A DNA stretch of 64,000 nucleotides, taken from contig NZ_JAGXJW010000038.1 of the NCBI RefSeq assembly GCF_019091135.1, forward strand, positions 1-64,000, in the 5' to 3' direction. The number at the start of each line of letters is the position of its first letter. The first letter of the stretch is position 1. The DNA is from Cohnella sp. GbtcB17. Lineage in GTDB: Bacteria > Bacillota > Bacilli > Paenibacillales > Paenibacillaceae. Under the pieces are notes generated by a model, which made no database searches, had not been told where the DNA came from, and saw only the letters and a list, made by a program, of their open reading frames with translations. Shown in pieces: positions 1 to 10,200 of this stretch. The translations under genes were made by a program, and so were the position numbers.

Positions 1-567
<567 letters not shown>

Positions 568-593
568 ATGCCAAGTCCTCCAATCGTCAAATA

Positions 594-609
594 AGATTAA
601 GCGCTTAAT
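594..609. promoter_or_regulatory. Perfect 16-bp palindrome, LacI-type operator in front of iolD
   Basis: GATTAAGCGCTTAATC is a perfect inverted repeat with the central CG typical of LacI/CcpA-family operators, about 27 bp upstream of the iolD start. The central AAGCGCTT agrees with the core of a catabolite-responsive element, but the outer TG/CA bases do not. A dedicated LacI-family repressor therefore fits better than CcpA. A second, imperfect copy with the core AAAGCGCTTAAT lies at about 838-849. The regulator is not identified in the window. Confidence 0.6.
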
Positions 610-948
610 CCAACAAGCGTCAAACGGCTGCGAAATCGCATGCGATTCCCGCTATCTATTCGTCCGGAAATTGCCGGACGACCCGCTCCGCCGGACGGGG
701 AATCCCGACGTTCTCTATGTTCCCGATGTTCCAATGTGTCTTGTATGCGACGTTTATGCCTTCGATTGACGGTACCGCCGCATTCCTCTGCAACCGTTTT
801 ATTCATCTCTACTTTAATCGAAAATGCGAGTTAGGTAAAGCGCTTAATCTGAATTTCAAAAAAAATTTGTTGTACAAAAATACACTACTGCCCCGCCACA
901 ACGGCTAGAGTGAAGGACTGAATAAATTCAGCCCCTCCTCTCGGCCGA
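610..948. other. Intergenic region upstream of iolD
   Basis: No gene is supported here; the short open frames have no ribosome sites. The stretch is AT-richer than its surroundings, especially 800-900. It holds the second LacI-type core near 838-849 and a TTGTACAA palindrome near 870. It is best read as the promoter region of the iol operon, with the preceding SGNH gene ending at 949. Confidence 0.5.
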
Positions 949-1641
949 TCAGTTGCAGCAAAAATCCATTTGTTCCTTCAGTTGCAGCGTCTCCTGCATG
1001 ATGTCTTGCGGCAGCTGCAGTTCGGGAAGTTGAAATGCACGGGAAATATGCATCCCCATGATCAGATTGCCTAAATGGTTCACATGCATTGAATCGAGCA
1101 TCAGCTTCGCGTATTGTTCAGGCTGCTTGCGATAAAACGGTTCAAATCGGTCGTATTGATCGACAAGAAGAACGCCCATCTCCCTGGCGATCGTCCGAAT
1201 GACTTCCATATAGCTTTCGAACACGCTCTTGAAACCGTCCGCCCGCTGATGGTACATCGGACAATAATAGGTTTGCAGGATGGGCTCGGCGTCCCCATGT
1301 CGGCTGCGCGTACAAATTCGACGCAAATTGTCGGCATAACGTTCGAGCGGAAGGCTTTGAATGGCATCGTTGCCTCCGATCGTAATGATGACCGCAGACG
1401 GCTGAAAAGAAAGGACATCCCGATCCATTCTTTCGAGCAGATTGTTCGTCGTCTCCCCTCCGATCCCTTGATTTATCACGCATACATGTCGACCGATATG
1501 ATGCCGGACATTCATATTCAGCCATTCAACCCAGTTGTGTCTGCCATTGCTCGACCAGGTCGATTCGGTATTGCTGGAACCGAAAGCGATGATCCGGTAT
1601 GATCGATCCGGATTCGATTCCAAACGCTGCAAGTTATCCAT
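949..1641 (-). CDS. SGNH/GDSL-family hydrolase (putative carbohydrate esterase)
   Basis: This is a 230-residue cytoplasmic protein with no signal peptide. The SGNH blocks are visible: GSSNT near residue 21-25 with the nucleophile Ser, the oxyanion Gly in NQGIGGET, GGND carrying the block-III Asn, and DSMHVNHLG carrying the Asp-x-x-His pair near the end. Members of this family remove acetyl or other acyl groups from sugars and other small molecules. It is the last gene of the long minus-strand locus and lies 42 bp after the TauE-like gene. De-O-acetylation of imported sugars (sialate or similar) would suit the neighbourhood, but the substrate cannot be read from the sequence. Confidence 0.8.
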   Translation of the reverse strand: MDNLQRLESNPDRSYRIIAFGSSNTESTWSSNGRHNWVEWLNMNVRHHIGRHVCVINQGIGGETTNNLLERMDRDVLSFQPSAVIITIGGNDAIQSLPLERYADNLRRICTRSRHGDAEPILQTYYCPMYHQRADGFKSVFESYMEVIRTIAREMGVLLVDQYDRFEPFYRKQPEQYAKLMLDSMHVNHLGNLIMGMHISRAFQLPELQLPQDIMQETLQLKEQMDFCCN

Positions 1642-1683
1642 TGCTTCACGCTTCCTTCATTAAATAATTGAAAAGCAGCTACT

Positions 1684-2442
1684 TTATAATACGAGTATAG
1701 CTGCACCGACCATCGGAAGCAGCACCATCGAACGCTGCAAAATGATTGCCGGCACGCGTCGCGTAAATTTCGCCCCGATGTAAGACCCTAGCATAATGCC
1801 GACTGCCACTTCAAGCAACAGCGTCACGTCCAGATGGCCGAGCTGATAGAATCCCGCACCACCGCCGACAGCGATGGGGATAATGACGATCATGGACGTT
1901 CCGGCCGCTTGTCGGATCGAAGTGCCCAAGATCGTCATGAGACCAATTTGGATAAATGGCGTGGCACCGATTCCGAACAAGCCGGACAAGCCGCCAGTGA
2001 CAAGCCCGACGCCGCAGGCCGAGGCCCAGTAGATCGCGGGGCGCTGCCTAGCCTTCGCCGGTTGCGAGTCATTGCGCTTAGAGACGAGCCGCATGCGAAA
2101 CCAAAGCGCCACGCCTGATAGAAACAGCATCCCTGCCGTCATCCACTTCAATTCCTCCCCGGGAATTCCGTTTGAAGCAAACGAGCTAAGCCAGGCACCA
2201 AACATGCCTGCACCTCCGACGACAGCCCCCGTGCCAAGTACGATATTTCCTTCGCGATAATGGCTGAAGGCCCCGGCCGCCGAGGAGAAAAACATGGCAG
2301 CGAGCGCAGTTCCCAGGGAAGTGTGGATCGAAAAACCGAAGACTACCGTCAGGATAGAAATGATGAACCCGGAGCCCCCTGCACCAACAAAGCCCAATAG
2401 TAATCCTACTGCAAACATCGTCCCTACCAGCTGTACAAGCAA
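1684..2442 (-). CDS. TauE/SafE-family membrane transporter
   Basis: This is a 252-residue very hydrophobic protein with about eight membrane segments. The two Gly-rich repeats of the TauE/SafE fold are visible: LLLGFVGAGGSGFI in the first half and GLVTGGLSGLFGIGATPF in the second. The start appears to be TTG (2442) with GAGGGG about 8 bases upstream. Family members are proposed to export organic or sulfonated anions such as sulfite or sulfoacetate. Its place behind the fucosidase and before an SGNH hydrolase suggests export of an acidic by-product of glycan breakdown, for example a liberated acyl or sulfur anion. That is inference only. Confidence 0.85.
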   Translation of the reverse strand: MLVQLVGTMFAVGLLLGFVGAGGSGFIISILTVVFGFSIHTSLGTALAAMFFSSAAGAFSHYREGNIVLGTGAVVGGAGMFGAWLSSFASNGIPGEELKWMTAGMLFLSGVALWFRMRLVSKRNDSQPAKARQRPAIYWASACGVGLVTGGLSGLFGIGATPFIQIGLMTILGTSIRQAAGTSMIVIIPIAVGGGAGFYQLGHLDVTLLLEVAVGIMLGSYIGAKFTRRVPAIILQRSMVLLPMVGAAILVL

Positions 2443-2524
2443 ATGCGGTCCCCTCTTCCTTGCTTATCCACGCTATCCTCTCTCTTTTTCCATGGGGGCG
2501 TCTACTTGGATCTCAGTGGAGTGG

Positions 2525-3793
2525 CTAGAATCTATTTTCGAGCTGACCGACGCTCTCAAAGCTGCCCACGATCCCGCTAAGATCATCAAATACAAGCTTA
2601 ATGACAATAACCTGCGAGACGAATTCGTTGACCGGAATGTCGAATAAATGGAGATAATCCTTCTCGTTGGCCAATGTAGGCATTTTCTCTACGACTGCCT
2701 TCACAGCGGCTCCATTATTTAACAAAATCGCGCTATGGGGCATGACCGTGACAGGATTCAGAATGATTCCAGAGCTCTCGGGCGTCGGCACCAGATGCAC
2801 GTATAGCGCGTTTCCTTTGCGAGTGAACATCAAATCGTCTCTTCCGAATAGGGCCGAGATCGGCTCCGCGCCTTCATATGCCTCTTTAACCGACTGATAC
2901 CACTGTCCAACTGCCCGGATTGTATGGGCTCCTATATCAGGAATCGTTCCATCGGCTTTCGGGCCGACGTTGAGCGCGTAATTGCCGCCCATCGCCATGA
3001 TCTTGGCGATGCTCTGCGTCAGGAACTGCAGGGAATAATAATCCTCGTTCGTCCGATATCCCCAGCTTTGCCTGCCGATCGATTGGACGGCCTCCGTCGG
3101 CTTGTCGAATTTCCACCCTGCCGGTACGTGTCGCTCCGGCGTGGAATAGTCGCCTTCGTCATAGCCTCGGTCGTTAATCAGGATGCCGGGCTGCATGCGA
3201 CGAATCATGGCATTGAGCGACGGATCGTAAATTCTCGGCGGGATGTCCCAAAAAAAGCTGAAGATTTGACCGTAATTTGTACATAGCTCCGCGATCTGAT
3301 TTTTGACAAAATCGATATACCGGTCCATGTCCGGCTCGTCTTCCGGTACGGGCGGCACTTGGTGGGAGCTAAGCGGATTGTAGCCGTTAGGGTGATGCCA
3401 ATCCGGAATCGAATAGTATAAGCTAAGTCCCATCCCCCTCCGCCCGCAAGCATCTGCTAACATGGCCAGTGTGTCTCGTCCGTAAGGTGTATTCGTAATC
3501 TTGAACGCCGTATATTGCGTATCCCACAAGCAAAAGCCGTCATGATGCTTGGTCGTGAAGCAGATGTACTTCATCCCGGCTTGCTCTGCCAAGTCGATCC
3601 ACGCGTCCGGATCGAAGCGCAGCGGATCGAACTGCGCTTGCAGCGTTTGGTATTGCGATTTATCCATCCGTTGCCGCATCTGAATCTGTTCATGCCAGCC
3701 GGGAATCGCGTAGAGCCCCCAGTGAATGAACAAACCGAATCTTCGATCGCCGAATCCCTGATTAACACCGCTAGTTTGCGCTTGTCGTACCAT
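2525..3793 (-). CDS. Alpha-L-fucosidase, GH29 family
   Basis: A 422-residue protein without signal peptide, so probably acting on imported oligosaccharides in the cytoplasm. GH29 hallmarks are FGLFIHWGLYAIPGW near residue 19, YICFTTKHHDGFCLWDT near 76, FSFFWDIPP with the likely nucleophile Asp183, and YALNVGPKADGTIP further on. These enzymes release L-fucose from fucosylated glycans with retention of configuration. The protein is a little shorter than secreted GH29 enzymes that carry extra C-terminal beta domains. Its ATG has GGAGG 9 bases upstream, and the gene sits 23 bp behind an SGNH hydrolase, so the two are very probably co-transcribed. Confidence 0.93.
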   Translation of the reverse strand: MVRQAQTSGVNQGFGDRRFGLFIHWGLYAIPGWHEQIQMRQRMDKSQYQTLQAQFDPLRFDPDAWIDLAEQAGMKYICFTTKHHDGFCLWDTQYTAFKITNTPYGRDTLAMLADACGRRGMGLSLYYSIPDWHHPNGYNPLSSHQVPPVPEDEPDMDRYIDFVKNQIAELCTNYGQIFSFFWDIPPRIYDPSLNAMIRRMQPGILINDRGYDEGDYSTPERHVPAGWKFDKPTEAVQSIGRQSWGYRTNEDYYSLQFLTQSIAKIMAMGGNYALNVGPKADGTIPDIGAHTIRAVGQWYQSVKEAYEGAEPISALFGRDDLMFTRKGNALYVHLVPTPESSGIILNPVTVMPHSAILLNNGAAVKAVVEKMPTLANEKDYLHLFDIPVNEFVSQVIVIKLVFDDLSGIVGSFESVGQLENRF

Positions 3794-3816
3794 TCCTTTG
3801 TACCTCCGGCGGATCG

Positions 3817-4929
3817 TTAGTCAATTAAAAAGGCTCCGATTCTTATCCAATTCCCTTCAGACTGCGGATGCTTCTCTTGCAGCACTTTAATCTTCAGTAC
3901 ATGCTCGCCGGCTTGAAGATTTGAGTCAAGTATGCAATAACCCGCTCTGGTAAAGTTAAGCGCATGTTTATCCCAGCTTGATATTATTCCCGTCTTGTTT
4001 CCGTCCAGACTCCACGCAATGTCGCCCGAATCCGGTGCGATTAACCAATATAATCCGATTGACCCGCCCTTAAACTTATATTCAAGTTCCGCGCCCGGAT
4101 TACCGCATACAAGCATGTGCGGATATCTGCCCGCCAGTGAGTTATTGTCCTTTGCCCATGGTTCCCGGAACAGCTCCCAGGCATCGACGAGTCTCCCCTT
4201 GTCATTGACCCTTGACGTTAGGTAATTTCCCAACTTCCTTTCTATCTGCCCCGGCGCTATGCTGTCTGAAAGAAAACGCTGCATTTCATCGGCATATATT
4301 TGATAACCCTTGTCCGAAGGATGGACCGAATCCGGCAGTAGCTCTTCCCACGTAAGCATTCCGGCTCCCACGGATTGCCATAATTTTTTTCCCACATTGA
4401 CAGATGGGATTTCATAAAAGTCGGCCATTTTTTGATGTAATTGTACAGTCCGGGGGGCACGATCAAGCGCATAGCTCTCAGCCATCGCCTCTGTAATTGT
4501 GTATACGAATACAATATCGATATTTTTATCGAAATCCCATATCTGGCGAACAATGCCTTCCATAGAGCGCAATATCAATTCTTCATCCTTTTTATGATCA
4601 TTGACGGCAAATTCAACGAATACCAAATCAGGTTTTCCCTTCAGGAGGTCGGTCCGGCATCTGTATGCCCCAAGGTCCGAACCCGTACCTCCTATGGCGG
4701 CCTGTATTTCGGTAATTTCGCAATCCGGATGATTGTTGCTGAACCAGGATGTTGTCAAAGCTCTCCAGCTGCGCTTAGACGGATCGGATGCGCCGCTCCC
4801 TTCTGTAATCGATCCTCCGAAATAGCCCAGCGTTAATCTTTTTCTTTCTTTAAGAGAATTGAATGTATGATGCAGGGGTTTCTGCATAGCTTCACCGCTC
4901 CTTGGCCCAATCCGCTCCATCCGCATCAT
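3817..4929 (-). CDS. SGNH/GDSL hydrolase with C-terminal beta domain
   Basis: A 370-residue protein. The N-terminal SGNH domain (about residues 30-215) shows GGSITEGSG with nucleophile Ser40, a glycine block in IGGTGSDLG, the block-III Asn in VEFAVNDH and DSVHPSDKG with the catalytic Asp/His. A C-terminal region of about 130 residues looks like a beta-sandwich. Its start overlaps the stop of the YhcH-like gene as ATGA (4926-4929), a sign of translational coupling. An alternative Met occurs about 14 codons in. It is likely an acyl-esterase acting on sugar substrates. It is distinct in sequence from the SGNH protein at 949-1641, so the locus may carry two deacylation activities. Confidence 0.85.
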   Translation of the reverse strand: MMRMERIGPRSGEAMQKPLHHTFNSLKERKRLTLGYFGGSITEGSGASDPSKRSWRALTTSWFSNNHPDCEITEIQAAIGGTGSDLGAYRCRTDLLKGKPDLVFVEFAVNDHKKDEELILRSMEGIVRQIWDFDKNIDIVFVYTITEAMAESYALDRAPRTVQLHQKMADFYEIPSVNVGKKLWQSVGAGMLTWEELLPDSVHPSDKGYQIYADEMQRFLSDSIAPGQIERKLGNYLTSRVNDKGRLVDAWELFREPWAKDNNSLAGRYPHMLVCGNPGAELEYKFKGGSIGLYWLIAPDSGDIAWSLDGNKTGIISSWDKHALNFTRAGYCILDSNLQAGEHVLKIKVLQEKHPQSEGNWIRIGAFLID

Positions 4930-5378
4930 GCGGTTTTAATCTTGATAACGACCTTTTTAACGTGGCTGGAGCCGTTTAAATGACATTTAACCTTATGGCC
5001 ATCCGCAGAAAAAAAGAAAATGCATAAGCCCGGCGTCGCTTTTAAAACCTGTCTGTATTCCCCTTTATAAAATTCGCAATCATTACCCGGGTTGTAATCC
5101 ACGATGCTGGTTAATTCATCGACAGGCGCCCAAAATATGCATTCCTCACCCGTCAGCGGTACATGCAAATCCATGTATTCCCGATGACTTTCCCATTTCA
5201 TCTCCTCCGGCGCAACCGTGTCGTATTCAAATACACTGGCGTAAATCCGCTCCCCGTCAATCTCATAACGACCGTTCTCCATCTGGTCGGAACAGCCGGA
5301 TAAAAACGCCATTATTTTTGCCATTCCCGGGATCAGACTTTCATAACTTTGCAGTTGGTTGATACTGTCCAATATCAT
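4926..5378 (-). CDS. YhcH/YjgK/YiaL (EbgC-like) family protein
   Basis: A 150-residue cupin-like protein of the family that includes E. coli YhcH of the sialate operon and the EbgC beta subunit. Typical motifs are the central HREYMDLHVPLTGEE and the late FFSADGHKVKCH, which supply His/Glu metal ligands. Proteins of this family have been proposed to act as epimerases or mutarotases on sialic or related sugars. Its presence fits a sialate- or deoxysugar-processing role for the locus. It begins 5 bp after the FAH-family gene and its stop overlaps the next start, so it lies in the middle of a tight operon. Confidence 0.88.
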   Translation of the reverse strand: MILDSINQLQSYESLIPGMAKIMAFLSGCSDQMENGRYEIDGERIYASVFEYDTVAPEEMKWESHREYMDLHVPLTGEECIFWAPVDELTSIVDYNPGNDCEFYKGEYRQVLKATPGLCIFFFSADGHKVKCHLNGSSHVKKVVIKIKTA

Positions 5379-5382
5379 GTTG

Positions 5383-7146
5383 TCACGCCTCCTTTAACGC
5401 AAGCGATACATCCGGCAGTCCCGACGCTTTCATGGCAATGCGTACGCCGGTATGACCGCCCGGAATGATTGCCGGCGCGCACAGCCCGCCAAGCGAGATG
5501 ACGTCGCCCGCGTACAGGGTTGAACCATAACCGATCATCTCCAGCACATCTTCCGCTTTACAGATATAATCCTCGTACTTGGCATCCATCACCCGCTCGC
5601 CGTCAATTTCAAGCATCACGCGCATCTGTGCCAGCTCGTCCTTTAAAAGAGGCGTAACGGTATCGCAAGTCCTATTGCAACCGTCGGCCCATCTTGCGTA
5701 AATTTCCGGCATTGCGCTTTCCCTTGGAAGCGCCGGCTGGATGACCTGCTGCGAGAGTCGCTTGTCTGTAACGCTAACCAGAGGCAGATAGCCAAGTATA
5801 CAGTCCGACAAATTTTCCTTGTCTGCCCATTTGATTGTCTTACCGATCACAACGGCTATTTCGGCGTTTACGTACAATTCTTCCTTATCGTCAGGCATAT
5901 ATGACGTACTGCTGGAAAGGGCGGAAGCGACACTCCAAAGATAGCGCGGGATGGGCGACGTCTGGCAGCCGGTATCCAGCGCGCTTGCCTGCGTATTTGC
6001 GTAAGTCATTACGAAGTTGCCCGCTTTCCCCAGATTCCATTCTTCAGCCTTCATTGGCGCAGAAAGGCTGAATTTCCCGCGTTCCTCCTCTATTTCCTCA
6101 TCATCGAGATAAATGACCGTATTTCGTAAAACACCCAGTTTTTCGATCTCGCATTCCAACTGAACCGTCTCGCCGTTAACCTGCCAATCCCTATCAATCC
6201 CGATGCCATCCTTGCCGTTTGCTCCCATGTGAATGACATCGCCGGGCAGCAGTTCCATGAATGAGCTGAAATAAGCGATTGTTCGCTCAACGCCCACCAG
6301 CGTCGAACAGGTATTGGCTCGATCCCGAAGCATACCATTCGTCCTGGTGTACACCATTAAATCGTACGGATGTCCGACTTCGTCCTTTGTAACGAGATAC
6401 GGTCCCACCGCGCAGCTGCTGTCGGTGTTTTTATGTGTCCATCCATACGCCATAATGGAAATCGGATCGGTATGTGCGCCCATCTCGCCGTATTTCGTAT
6501 TGTAATACCCATGTGCGGTATCCGAGACCACCGTATATCCCGCGACATAAGACATGGCTTCCTCCACCGGTATGTCCTTGCCGGCTTTGCCGATAATGAC
6601 ACCCAGTTCTGCATTAAAAGACATACCATCGTATGGTCCCTTTCGTCTTCTCATTACAAATGGCTCGCCATTGCCAATCGCGCTTCCCAGATGTCGTTGA
6701 TGTGCCTGCGGAATAAGGTTGATATGCCTGATATTGACGTGATTGCGGCTAAACCCTGGGCAGTTGCCCACGATCCCCAGCAGAAGTCTCGGTTCGGGGA
6801 TGGGCGGCAAGAGCTTCACATCTTTCAACAGATGACCTGCTCTGGCCAACACTGAGAAACCGTCCGATTGTTCAACAAATCTTTCTGTGAAGGAAACCAG
6901 CTTTCCAAGCGTGTCCATCCCTTCTTCGCCAAGCTCCAGAAACGCTTTCATCGTCAAAGGCCAGGGCTTCGGGGAGAGAAAGCGCGGGACACTGAACTGA
7001 TAACCTGACGTTTTGGCGACCGCAAAATGGATCATATCGGTTTCAGCCTTGCCTGGCTCTACTAGCAGTTCATCGCCTGTTATCGGGTGAAGCATCAAAA
7101 AGCCGAATCGTTCCTGACCGTCAACTAAAAAACTTGCGAGCTTCAT
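5383..7146 (-). CDS. Fumarylacetoacetate-hydrolase-family protein with two FAH domains
   Basis: The start was placed at the ATG 7146, which has GGAGG at the right distance; an in-frame extension upstream to 7227 lacks one. The protein has 587 residues. Two FAH-like modules can be seen, one around residues 190-345 (FNAELGVIIGK, GYTVVSDTAHG) and one around 400-580 (VNAEIAVVIGK, final GGHTGVRIAM). FAH-fold enzymes cleave or hydrate C-C bonds of acyl-pyruvates. Relatives act on 2,4-diketo-3-deoxy-sugar acids of non-phosphorylating fucose/rhamnose pathways, which would fit the adjacent fucosidase (inference). Oddly, the first Glu of the usual ExE metal pair reads Asn in both modules. The second also appears to lack the later ligand Asp. 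Tandem FAH domains also occur in HpcE. Confidence 0.8.
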   Translation of the reverse strand: MKLASFLVDGQERFGFLMLHPITGDELLVEPGKAETDMIHFAVAKTSGYQFSVPRFLSPKPWPLTMKAFLELGEEGMDTLGKLVSFTERFVEQSDGFSVLARAGHLLKDVKLLPPIPEPRLLLGIVGNCPGFSRNHVNIRHINLIPQAHQRHLGSAIGNGEPFVMRRRKGPYDGMSFNAELGVIIGKAGKDIPVEEAMSYVAGYTVVSDTAHGYYNTKYGEMGAHTDPISIMAYGWTHKNTDSSCAVGPYLVTKDEVGHPYDLMVYTRTNGMLRDRANTCSTLVGVERTIAYFSSFMELLPGDVIHMGANGKDGIGIDRDWQVNGETVQLECEIEKLGVLRNTVIYLDDEEIEEERGKFSLSAPMKAEEWNLGKAGNFVMTYANTQASALDTGCQTSPIPRYLWSVASALSSSTSYMPDDKEELYVNAEIAVVIGKTIKWADKENLSDCILGYLPLVSVTDKRLSQQVIQPALPRESAMPEIYARWADGCNRTCDTVTPLLKDELAQMRVMLEIDGERVMDAKYEDYICKAEDVLEMIGYGSTLYAGDVISLGGLCAPAIIPGGHTGVRIAMKASGLPDVSLALKEA

Positions 7147-7195
7147 AGAAGTACCTCCAGTTATGCGGGTTTTCAAACTTTCAATGGCGAAAGCC

Positions 7196-7222
7196 AGGGC
7201 GTGCAAGCAACACTCACGCCCT
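7196..7222 (-). other. Intercistronic stem-loop between the sialidase-fold and FAH genes
   Basis: AGGGCGTG (7196-7203) pairs with CACGCCCT (7215-7222) around an 11-base loop. There is no T-run on either side, so this is more likely an RNA-processing or partial-attenuation hairpin than a full terminator. A related stem with the same AGGGCGTG arm occurs at 15194-15219. Confidence 0.5.
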
Positions 7223-7237
7223 AGCACTACTTACATG

Positions 7238-10200
7238 CTACGCGCCGGCGCTTACCGTTACTGTCACCGGGTCGCACACCGTCGTGCCGGCGGCATTCGT
7301 CAGCTCACAGCGATACACATAAACGCCGGGCGCCCGTCCCGACACATCGGTGAAGGCTGTCTGGGCATCGGGCGTATGTCCGCTCAAAGTCTGCGTATCG
7401 ATCAGTTCCCCGTTCTCGTACAAGCGATATTGCGTTCCGTTCATTCCCCACCACATATTCATCGTGACCCTGTACTCGGCGGCTCCGCTCCAATTGTCTT
7501 GCGACAATACCGGCTTGCCTGGCACCGCATCGGTCACGACGACCTCCAGTGGTTCGCATGCCGTCGTTCCGAACGTATTGCTCAGCTCGCATGTATAGGT
7601 GTAACTGCCGTTCGCTCTGCCTTCAATCTTTACGGTCGCGCTTTGGGCCGCTGGCGTTTCATCCGTCAACTGCCGCGTCTCCAGCAGCTCGCCGTTTTCG
7701 AACAATCGAAACGTCGAGCCGTTGTCCCCCCACCACATATTCATGGTGATATCGTAGTTTCCGTCCTTCAAGCCCGTATCGTAGCCATTGTTGTCGGACA
7801 ATACCGGCTTGCCGGGAGCGGACCCGGCGCTATTCAAGGCCGGCGTTATTCCCATAGCCGATTTCTCAAATCGGACCACTTGCAGTCTCTGTGCATTATG
7901 TGCATTTGGCGCATATTGCACGGAGCGTCCATATATCACATAGATGTATTCCTCATTGATAAAAATACTCGCATCCAGAATCTGATAGATTTGATGAGCG
8001 TGTCCGTCTTGAGGGCCATTTTGAGCAACGCCGCCTGTCGAAATATTCCGGTCGACATCCAGTACGAACTCCCAATCTTTTCCGTTCGTACTTTTTGCCA
8101 TTGAAAGCCGTGTGCGCGGCACGCCTGCGCCTCTTGATTCCGGTTTATTGTTTATCCAAACCATATACCAGGTTCCCGGATTGGACGGATCCTCAAAAAC
8201 ATTAAAGGAACTGGCGACCGTCGGCAAATAAGGAATCGTGTGAAGTCCGCTCCATGTGACTCCGTAATCGTATGATTCTGTATATCCGATAAACCCTTCA
8301 GAATTAAGCTTGGAAAAATACAAGCGCAAGGATCCGTCCGAGCAGCTTACGATTTTCCCTTCCATCTGCATAAATTTGTCCGTTGCCAAATTGTAGTCAT
8401 TCGCTATTAGGTCCTTCGTACTCGTCTGAGACGCCGTCCAGGTATTTCCTTCATTATCGCTGTAGTAAACGACCGTATATCCCGATCCCGTAACGCTGGT
8501 CGTCGGCGTTGGGAAATTTCGAAACCCGACCGGAAGCAGAATTCTCATGGTTCCATCCGGCATCTCGACTTCAGTGATTCCATTCACATGTACGATGGGG
8601 ATCAAATTTCCTGCAGATGTGTAGCGATCCTCTTCATCCACCACTTGCCCGCGATTTTCCCAGGTTTTCAGATCTGGTGAAGCTTTTGCAATAAAATCGT
8701 TCCCGACTTGTAAATAGGTTCCGTTTTTCAGTTGAATGATGACTCTGTAGCTTCCTGAATTATTCAAACCGCTGTATTCGTTGCTGATCTGCCAGGTTTC
8801 ACCGTCATCATTGGAAATGTACTGCCCGCTATTGCCCGCCGCAAGAACAAGCATGTCGCCGGATTGCTCGATATCACCGTAAGTCGTAAATGTATTTTCA
8901 TCGACCGTATACTCGACTACCCCATCTGCAACCTCTCCGCCGCCAGGAAATACCGTATGGACTTCGTCCACAAGCATAACGGCATTTTCGGCATACAGAC
9001 CGTTTCTGCCATACCAATCTCCATCGCCGTCTATCTCATTCTCAAGCGACAGGACCGTATTTCCGTCAATGCTTAGCTCTGCGCTATGATCGAGCAATGT
9101 GAACACCATGTTGTAATACTCATTCGTATGAAACGGATAGACTGCGCTATAGAACCGCTTTGTTTCGTAATCCGGTCCTCGGCTATATTCGACATACCAT
9201 TTGGACGCATCAACGTCATACCCTGCTTTCAGGTATGCTCCGCCAATCACATATCTGGCAAGCAGACCAAAATTGGCGCCCGATCCAAAATCTTTAGCCA
9301 GAATTTTCGCGCTGATCGTTGGATTCATCTCAAAACCGTGCAGCCACGTATAGCTATAGCCCGAAGCGGTCGTGTTGCCGTAAGCTTTCGCACCGTTCTC
9401 ATCCATCACGATCCAATGATCGGTAGCGGGATTCTCGATCCAATGGCTCGGGCTTTCTCCAACCGTTTCATCCTCAAACGTATCGTCGTACGCTGCGGCA
9501 TTCGTTTGTTCGGGTTCAGCCTCAATGCCTCTTAGCATGACATTGTCGAAATACCCGTCGCCGGTCGTCCGCAGTGCCGCATAGCCGTAATCGGATATCG
9601 TATCAAATTCTTCTTCTGTATAAGTAAGAATTTGAACATCGTCGAAATAGACGATCAGTGAATTGGACGGTTTGTCGATATTTACTCTTAAATTATGCCA
9701 ATGATCCAAAATGTCGCTTTCGTCTAAGTCCAATGCCGCAATTTCAGTAACCGGCAAGCTTTTAGCGGCTATATAGGAGCCTTTGGTACTGTTTCTCTCC
9801 GAATATTTGTTAATAATGACCTCATACGCATTATGATTCGATTGCTGCCTGGTGGTGAACCTTACGAGATACGACGTTTCCGCGTATAATCCCACAAAAA
9901 AGCCGGCGTACGTGTCTTCGCTCAATTTGATGTCGCCTTGTATGCTTGCGATCGTAGACATCTCCGCAGCTATTGCCGCGGTGTTATTTTTCCTCGTTCC
10001 GTCCGCTCTCTTATTGTCCGAATAAAACGCACCGTCTGTCAGTATCCAGGGACTGTAGAACTCGTCCATGTCGTAACGATACGTATATTTGCCGATATCG
10101 ACATAATCGTCATAGAGAAGGACGTCATACTGGGATAAATAGGGGTACTGCAATTCTTCCATTTTCTTAACAATCAAAAACATTTTGTTGCGAAGCGCCG

